Shown here one piece after another: positions 6,458-10,231 of a DNA stretch of 10,231 nt; positions within the stretch are counted from its first letter, which is position 1, and each line of letters starts with the position of its first letter. The DNA is from Flexistipes sp041694215 (GTDB lineage Bacteria; Chrysiogenota; Deferribacteres; Deferribacterales; Flexistipitaceae): the NCBI GenBank assembly GCA_041694215.1, contig JASMTO010000225.1, positions 1-10,231 of the forward strand, given 5' to 3'. The notes beneath the pieces were generated by a model that worked only from the letters and a program-made list of their open reading frames with translations, did not search any database and was not told the DNA's origin. Both the position numbers and the translations under genes were made by a program.

Positions 6458-7468
6458 GTGGCTGATATTTTAAGTCAGGAAGAAATTGATGCGCTACTTT
6501 CCACCGTTGCAGAGGAAGGTATAAAAGAGGACTCTGTAGATGAGTTGGAGTATGTGCCTAAAAAAATATCTGTTTACGACTTCAGAAGGCCCGATAGGGT
6601 ATCAAAGGAGCAGTTGCGTTCCATCAGGAATCTCCATGATAAATTTGCAAGAAATTTCAGTTCATCACTATCAAACTATCTAAGGACGATTACGGATATT
6701 AACCTCGTAAGTGTTGACCAAATGACATATGGCGAATTTTTGATGTCTTTACCTGATCCCACAAGCTTTAATATTGTCAGTATGATTCCTTTGGAGGGAA
6801 ATGCTGTCCTCGAAATTAATCCTTCTCTGGTATTCCCCATTGTGGATAAATTGTTGGGGGGACCGGGGCAGCCTTTGTATAAGGTAAGGGAACTGACTGC
6901 CCTGGAGCAAAATATTATTGATGGTATAATAAATCAGCTTTTGATTGATCTTGAAGATGTCTGGAAACAGATTATTTCCAATATAAAATTTAAGAAAGAA
7001 ATAAGTGAAAACAGCCCGCAGGTTGTTCAGATCGTGGCACAAAATGAAGTTGTTGTTCTTGTGGTTTTTGAAGTAAAATTTAGCGAAATTTCGGGGATGA
7101 TTAATCTTTGTTTGCCGGCGATAACACTTGAGCCTATTCTCGGGAAAATAAATTCTCAGGATTGGCTGATCGGAGCAAAAAAAGAACGGTCAGGTGTTTT
7201 TGAAGACAGGATATTACAGCTTCTTGAGGATATTCTAATACCTTTACATGTGTATGCAGGGGAGACAAAACTACAAGTCAATGATATACTTGAGTTATCT
7301 GAAGGTGATGTGATAATGTTGAATCGGAAAACAGAGCAACCTGCAAATATGTATGTTAATAATTTACTCAAATTTGCTGTTGACCTTGGAGTGGTTGGGG
7401 TGCGTAAAGGAGTTAAAGTAAAAAAAATATTGAAGGAGATGGAAAGTGAGAGAGCAGCTGAGTATTGA
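6458..7468 (+). CDS. fliM: Flagellar motor switch protein FliM
   Basis: FliM is the central C-ring protein. It binds CheY-P at its N-terminus, contacts FliG with its middle domain and pairs with FliN through its C-terminal SpoA domain. The 336-aa protein starts with ILSQEEIDALL (4-14), the conserved CheY-P-binding peptide. DFRRPDRVSKEQL (41-53) and KLLGGPG (131-137) are typical of the CheC-like middle domain, and the SpoA domain occupies about 250-325. The start codon is GTG, with GAGG (6447-6450) 7 nt ahead and overlapping the cheB stop; the match to the family N-terminus supports this choice. The 3' end overlaps the next gene by 23 nt. Confidence 0.97.
   Translation: MADILSQEEIDALLSTVAEEGIKEDSVDELEYVPKKISVYDFRRPDRVSKEQLRSIRNLHDKFARNFSSSLSNYLRTITDINLVSVDQMTYGEFLMSLPDPTSFNIVSMIPLEGNAVLEINPSLVFPIVDKLLGGPGQPLYKVRELTALEQNIIDGIINQLLIDLEDVWKQIISNIKFKKEISENSPQVVQIVAQNEVVVLVVFEVKFSEISGMINLCLPAITLEPILGKINSQDWLIGAKKERSGVFEDRILQLLEDILIPLHVYAGETKLQVNDILELSEGDVIMLNRKTEQPANMYVNNLLKFAVDLGVVGVRKGVKVKKILKEMESERAAEY
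7433..7438 (+). promoter_or_regulatory. Ribosome-binding site for fliN inside fliM
   Basis: AAGGAG at 7433-7438 lies 7 nt before the GTG at 7446. This strong site supports the GTG start inside the 3' end of fliM rather than the in-frame ATG at 7473, which would remove nine residues of the conserved N-terminal helix. Confidence 0.75.
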
Positions 7469-8339
7469 TGAAATGGCCGGCTATGGGAATTTTCTTGAAT
7501 TGCTGAGGGAAAATTTCGCAAACAGTCTTTCCACTCTTTTTTCTGAGGATGTTTCCATAGATGTTCAGGAAAGCGGGAGTGCTGACTCCGATGGATTAAA
7601 AGACGGTTTTCAAGGGCAGACCGTTATATATTTCAAAGAAAAAGAAAGTGAGGCTGAGGGATCTGTTCTGTTTAAAACTGTGGATATAACGTCCTTAGCA
7701 GATATGATGATGATGGGAGATGGAGATGGCGTCCAACAACTGGATGATGAACTGAAAGATGCAGTAAATGAACTATCCACACAGATGCTTTCAGCTGTCA
7801 ATGTTCCTTTTAATGAAAAATTTGGTGAAAAAGTGGCTTTTAGTGTCAGCACTGTTGAAGAACTTGGTGAGGACATCAATTTAGATAAAGATCAATTTTA
7901 TTACTCTGATCTTGTACTTAAAGTGAAGGACAAACAAATGCCATTTCGTTTTGGCATAAGTGATAAGTTTTCCTCTAAACTGGGAGAGGACGAGCCCTCT
8001 GAAGATACACATATGGACAGTTTAAACATTGGAGAACAGTCCAGCTCAACATCCCAGGTAGATTCAATGGCCGGTAAATCCAACATAAATATGCTGTTGG
8101 ATGTTGATATCCCTGTAAGTGTTAAAGTGGGGTCCACCAAAATGTTTTTGAAAGATATTGTTGGTTTGGGACCCGGCAATATTATTGAGCTGGATGAATA
8201 TGCAGATGAACCTGTGGAGCTAATGGTTAATGATAAACCTATAGCACGCGGAGAAGTGGTCGTTGTGGACGGTTATTTTGGCATCAGAATAAAAGAAATA
8301 ATAAGCATTGAAGAACGTATCAAAAAATTAAAAGATTGA
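7446..8339 (+). CDS. fliN: Flagellar motor switch protein, FliN/FliY type with CheC-like N-terminal region
   Basis: This switch protein sits at the base of the C ring, completing the FliM-FliN unit. The C-terminal SpoA domain (about 213-290) is unmistakable: DVDIPVSVKVG, IIELDEYADEPVELMVND and IARGEVVVVDGYFGIRI. At 297 aa it is much longer than a minimal FliN. Residues 1-150 resemble the CheC-like region of Bacillus FliY, with two pseudo-repeats: LSIDEMAGYGNFLELL followed by SLSTLF, and ELKDAVNELSTQMLSAVN. The catalytic E-x2-N pattern is not kept in either: the first site reads N15-F-L-E18 and the second E109-L-S-T112. An acidic, Ser-rich linker (about 178-212) joins the two parts. The GTG start overlaps fliM by 23 nt. 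I am sure of the SpoA domain and fairly sure of the FliY-like relationship; phosphatase activity looks doubtful. Confidence 0.93.
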   Translation: MREQLSIDEMAGYGNFLELLRENFANSLSTLFSEDVSIDVQESGSADSDGLKDGFQGQTVIYFKEKESEAEGSVLFKTVDITSLADMMMMGDGDGVQQLDDELKDAVNELSTQMLSAVNVPFNEKFGEKVAFSVSTVEELGEDINLDKDQFYYSDLVLKVKDKQMPFRFGISDKFSSKLGEDEPSEDTHMDSLNIGEQSSSTSQVDSMAGKSNINMLLDVDIPVSVKVGSTKMFLKDIVGLGPGNIIELDEYADEPVELMVNDKPIARGEVVVVDGYFGIRIKEIISIEERIKKLKD

Positions 8340-8363
8340 CAAATAAACAAATAATTGGATAAT
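8336..8363 (+). promoter_or_regulatory. Sigma-70-type promoter for cheY-cheZ-cheA
   Basis: TTGACA at 8336-8341 matches the -35 consensus exactly, and GATAAT at 8358-8363 matches the -10 at five of six positions, with a 16-nt spacer. The -35 overlaps the fliN stop codon (8337-8339). Transcription would start near 8370, leaving a short leader before cheY. This is the only sizeable intergenic gap among the genes of the window, which fits a promoter. It does not resemble a FliA (sigma-28) promoter. Confidence 0.6.
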
Positions 8364-8382
8364 GAAATAAATGTACTCTGCT

Positions 8383-8388
8383 AGGAGG
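8383..8388 (+). promoter_or_regulatory. Consensus ribosome-binding site for cheY
   Basis: AGGAGG at 8383-8388 is a full consensus site 5 nt before the cheY ATG. It is one of the two strongest in the window and fits high expression of CheY from its own promoter. Confidence 0.75.
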
Positions 8389-8393
8389 ACTGA

Positions 8394-8771
8394 ATGGCTC
8401 ATGATCACGTGATATTAACAGTTGACGACTCTTCTACTATGAGACGTATAATTAAGAATACTCTTAATAAAATAGGGTTTCCTAATGTACTTGAGGCTGC
8501 AAATGGTATAGAAGCTCTCGATGTCATGGCACAGAATGAAATTGATTTAGTTGTTACAGACTGGAATATGCCGGAAATGGATGGTTTGACTTTTGTGAAG
8601 ACACTGAGGGCTAAGCCTGAATATAAAGAATTGCCTATTTTAATGGTTACCACCGAAGCTGCAAAAGAAGATATACTTAATGCTCTTAGGAGCGGAGTAA
8701 ACAATTATGTTGTAAAACCATTTACTCCTGATACGCTAAAAGAAAAGGTGTATAAGCTGCTGGGGTTATAA
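8394..8771 (+). CDS. cheY: Chemotaxis response regulator CheY
   Basis: CheY is the single-domain regulator that, once phosphorylated by CheA, binds FliM and changes motor rotation. The 125-aa protein is a bare receiver domain with no output domain. All functional residues of Escherichia coli CheY have counterparts: acidic Asp11 and Asp12 (VDDSS), phospho-acceptor Asp56 (VTDWNMPEMDG), Thr86 (LMVTTEA), aromatic Tyr105 (NNYVVKPF) and Lys108. The start has a consensus ribosome-binding site and lies 54 nt after fliN, behind its own putative promoter. CheZ follows after 3 nt, the usual pairing of CheY with its phosphatase. The close match to E. coli CheY, including the tryptophan after Asp56, favours a true CheY over another receiver protein. 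Confidence 0.96.
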   Translation: MAHDHVILTVDDSSTMRRIIKNTLNKIGFPNVLEAANGIEALDVMAQNEIDLVVTDWNMPEMDGLTFVKTLRAKPEYKELPILMVTTEAAKEDILNALRSGVNNYVVKPFTPDTLKEKVYKLLGL

Positions 8772-8774
8772 GAT

Positions 8775-9410
8775 ATGTCTGAAGAACTTAAAGATATTAA
8801 CGAACTTATAGACATAGCAAAAAAAATTAATGAAGGCAAATATGACCTGGTTAATATTCAACTTGATCCGGAAAGTGAACTTTTTGATCTTGCAAGCTAT
8901 TTTAATGATGCTATAAAAAAACTTGGAGCTGTTAGTGATACAGTTGAAGGCTCCTATGAAGATTTACCCGTTTTTCAACGGGTACTGAAAGAAGTTGTCC
9001 ATGATACAGAAAAAGCCTCAGAATCCCTTTTAACACTATCTGACAAACTCAATTTTAACATAGACGCATTTAAAGAAGACTATGATCAGCTCATTAATAA
9101 GCTTAAGGAAGGTGATATTGATTACGCCAAAGGGCTTGTTGACAGATTAAAAGAGAAAACCATTAGCGGACAAGATATATGTTTTGACATGATCTCTTCG
9201 CTGGAATTCCAGGATATTACCAAACAAAAAGTTGACAAACTTATAAAAATAGTAAGAGATTTGGAAAGAAAGATAACCGATATCGTTATTAAACTAGGCA
9301 TAAAAGATAACAAAATAGATATTAACAAACTTAACAGGCTTGGTGATAAAGATAGTATACTCCAGGATCAGGATTTGGTTGATGAACTTCTGAAAGAATT
9401 CGGGATGTAA
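8775..9410 (+). CDS. cheZ: CheY-P phosphatase CheZ
   Basis: CheZ speeds dephosphorylation of CheY-P and so ends the motor signal. The 211-aa protein is mostly helical, as expected of the long four-helix-bundle dimer. The active-site motif FQDITKQ is present: Asp147 and Gln151 match the catalytic Asp143 and Gln147 of Escherichia coli CheZ in the same D-x3-Q spacing. The C-terminal end QDQDLVDELLKEFGM matches the helix that tethers CheZ to CheY (QDQVDDLL...LGF in E. coli), after a polar linker (about 175-198). It starts 3 nt after cheY; GGGG at 8762-8765 is the only, weak, ribosome-binding candidate, so translation may be coupled to cheY. Confidence 0.93.
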   Translation: MSEELKDINELIDIAKKINEGKYDLVNIQLDPESELFDLASYFNDAIKKLGAVSDTVEGSYEDLPVFQRVLKEVVHDTEKASESLLTLSDKLNFNIDAFKEDYDQLINKLKEGDIDYAKGLVDRLKEKTISGQDICFDMISSLEFQDITKQKVDKLIKIVRDLERKITDIVIKLGIKDNKIDINKLNRLGDKDSILQDQDLVDELLKEFGM

Positions 9411-9414
9411 TAAG

Positions 9415-9421
9415 AAGGAGG
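9415..9421 (+). promoter_or_regulatory. Consensus ribosome-binding site for cheA
   Basis: AAGGAGG at 9415-9421 is a full consensus site, only 4 nt before the ATG at 9426. It fixes the start of cheA, and no better in-frame start exists upstream. Confidence 0.7.
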
Positions 9422-9425
9422 CTAT

Positions 9426-10231
9426 ATGGGCGCTCAGGATGACATGCAGGATCTTATACAGGATTTTATTGTTGAGTCTGAAGAAATTATCGAAAGTCTT
9501 GACCAGGATTTAGTGGAGCTTGAATCCAGAAAGCAAGACTATGACCTTTTAAATCAAATATTTAGATCCGCCCATACGATAAAAGGATCTTCTTCTTTTC
9601 TTGGTTTTGACAAATTAAGCACCCTAACACATCAAGCTGAAGATATACTCAATAAGCTGCGCAAAGGGGAAATGGCAGTAACTCAAGAAATTATGGATAT
9701 ACTCCTTGAGTTTGTTGACGCAACCAAGAAACTTTTAGAGGAAATAAAACAAGGTGATGATAGTGTCAGCATTGATGAGCTTGTAAAAAAACTCAAGCTT
9801 GCCAATGAGGGCAAATTAACCGGGAAATCAAAGGAAACAGATGCCCCTGCTAAAAAACCAAAGAAAAAGGAAGATCCGGCTCAGATTAAAAAGGCAACCA
9901 AAGCCATAGAGCAAACCATCAGAGTGGATGTTTCCCGACTGGACAGTCTGATGAATCTTGTGGGTGAGCTGGTACTTGGTCGTAACAGGATTTTTCAAAT
10001 TTCCGGAGATTTGGAAAAAAAATATGAAGGTGATTACCTGATTGAGCAGCTCAATGAAACATCTTCTCAGATTGGCCTTATAACAACCGAGCTTCAGCTG
10101 GCAGTGATGAAAACAAGGATGGTGCCGGTTGGTAAGGTTTTTAATAAATTCCCACGCGTTGTCAGAGATATGTGCCGGGATATGAACAAAGATATAGAAC
10201 TTAATATCAGTGGGGAGGATACGGAACTTGA
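9426..10231 (+). CDS. cheA: Chemotaxis histidine kinase CheA, 5' part (runs off the right edge)
   Basis: CheA autophosphorylates under receptor control and passes phosphate to CheY and CheB. I translated 268 codons from the ATG at 9426; the frame is open to the window end. The Hpt (P1) domain covers about 1-105, with phospho-acceptor His50 in RSAHTIKGSSSFLGF. A Lys/Pro/Glu-rich linker of about 45 residues (about 120-163, with AKKPKKKEDP) leads straight into the P3 dimerisation domain, starting near TIRVDVSRLDSLMNLVGEL (165-183) and running through LAVMKTRMVPVGKVF. There is no room for a P2 CheY/CheB-docking domain between P1 and P3. The P4 kinase domain is just beginning (GEDTEL) and P5 lies beyond the window. 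The gene begins 15 nt after cheZ. Confidence 0.95.
   Translation, partial: MGAQDDMQDLIQDFIVESEEIIESLDQDLVELESRKQDYDLLNQIFRSAHTIKGSSSFLGFDKLSTLTHQAEDILNKLRKGEMAVTQEIMDILLEFVDATKKLLEEIKQGDDSVSIDELVKKLKLANEGKLTGKSKETDAPAKKPKKKEDPAQIKKATKAIEQTIRVDVSRLDSLMNLVGELVLGRNRIFQISGDLEKKYEGDYLIEQLNETSSQIGLITTELQLAVMKTRMVPVGKVFNKFPRVVRDMCRDMNKDIELNISGEDTEL

Noticed and set aside
9232..9259. TTGACA within cheZ as an internal promoter for cheA
   Set aside because: No -10-like hexamer at 16-18 nt; the sequence encodes the conserved CheZ helix.

Overview
This A+T-rich window is a tightly packed flagellum and chemotaxis gene cluster with every gene on the + strand. The order is flhA, flhF, flhG, a small unrecognised membrane-protein gene, fliA, cheB, fliM, a FliN/FliY-type switch gene, cheY, cheZ and the 5' part of cheA, which runs off the right edge. 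Low G+C, polar-flagellum genes (flhF/flhG), a CheZ phosphatase and a FliN with a long CheC-like N-terminal region together suggest a Gram-negative, possibly thermophilic or anaerobic, non-model phylum. Deferribacterota (for example Flexistipes, Deferribacter or Calditerrivibrio relatives) is my best guess, made from general resemblance only and without a database search.

Positions 1-310 hold no gene I can support. They look like an A+T-rich promoter and leader region with two hand-foldable RNA structures upstream of flhA. From 311 to 8339, eight genes run with 4-nt overlaps, one 23-nt overlap, or gaps of no more than 9 nt, so they almost certainly form one transcript. They encode the export-gate protein (FlhA), the pair that sets flagellar position and number (FlhF/FlhG), the late-gene sigma factor (FliA), the receptor methylesterase (CheB) and two switch-complex proteins (FliM, FliN/FliY). 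The only sizeable gap afterwards (8340-8393) carries a near-consensus sigma-70-type promoter whose -35 hexamer overlaps the fliN stop codon. It probably gives the cheY-cheZ-cheA group its own transcription.

Functionally, FlhF and FlhG place the flagellum and limit its number. FlhA then handles export and FliA switches on late genes. CheA passes phosphate to CheY and CheB, and CheY-P binds the N-terminal peptide of FliM. CheZ removes the phosphate, while CheB adjusts receptor methylation. No cheR, cheW or receptor gene is visible here. I see no mobile element, CRISPR array, tRNA, rRNA or frameshifted gene.

I did not find a clearly new system; this is mostly a conventional locus. The points worth a second look are the degenerate CheC-type sites in the FliN/FliY protein alongside a real CheZ, the unrecognised two-helix membrane protein between flhG and fliA, the altered G3 motif of FlhF, the structured leader of flhA with no ribosome-binding site, and the promoter inside the fliN-cheY junction.
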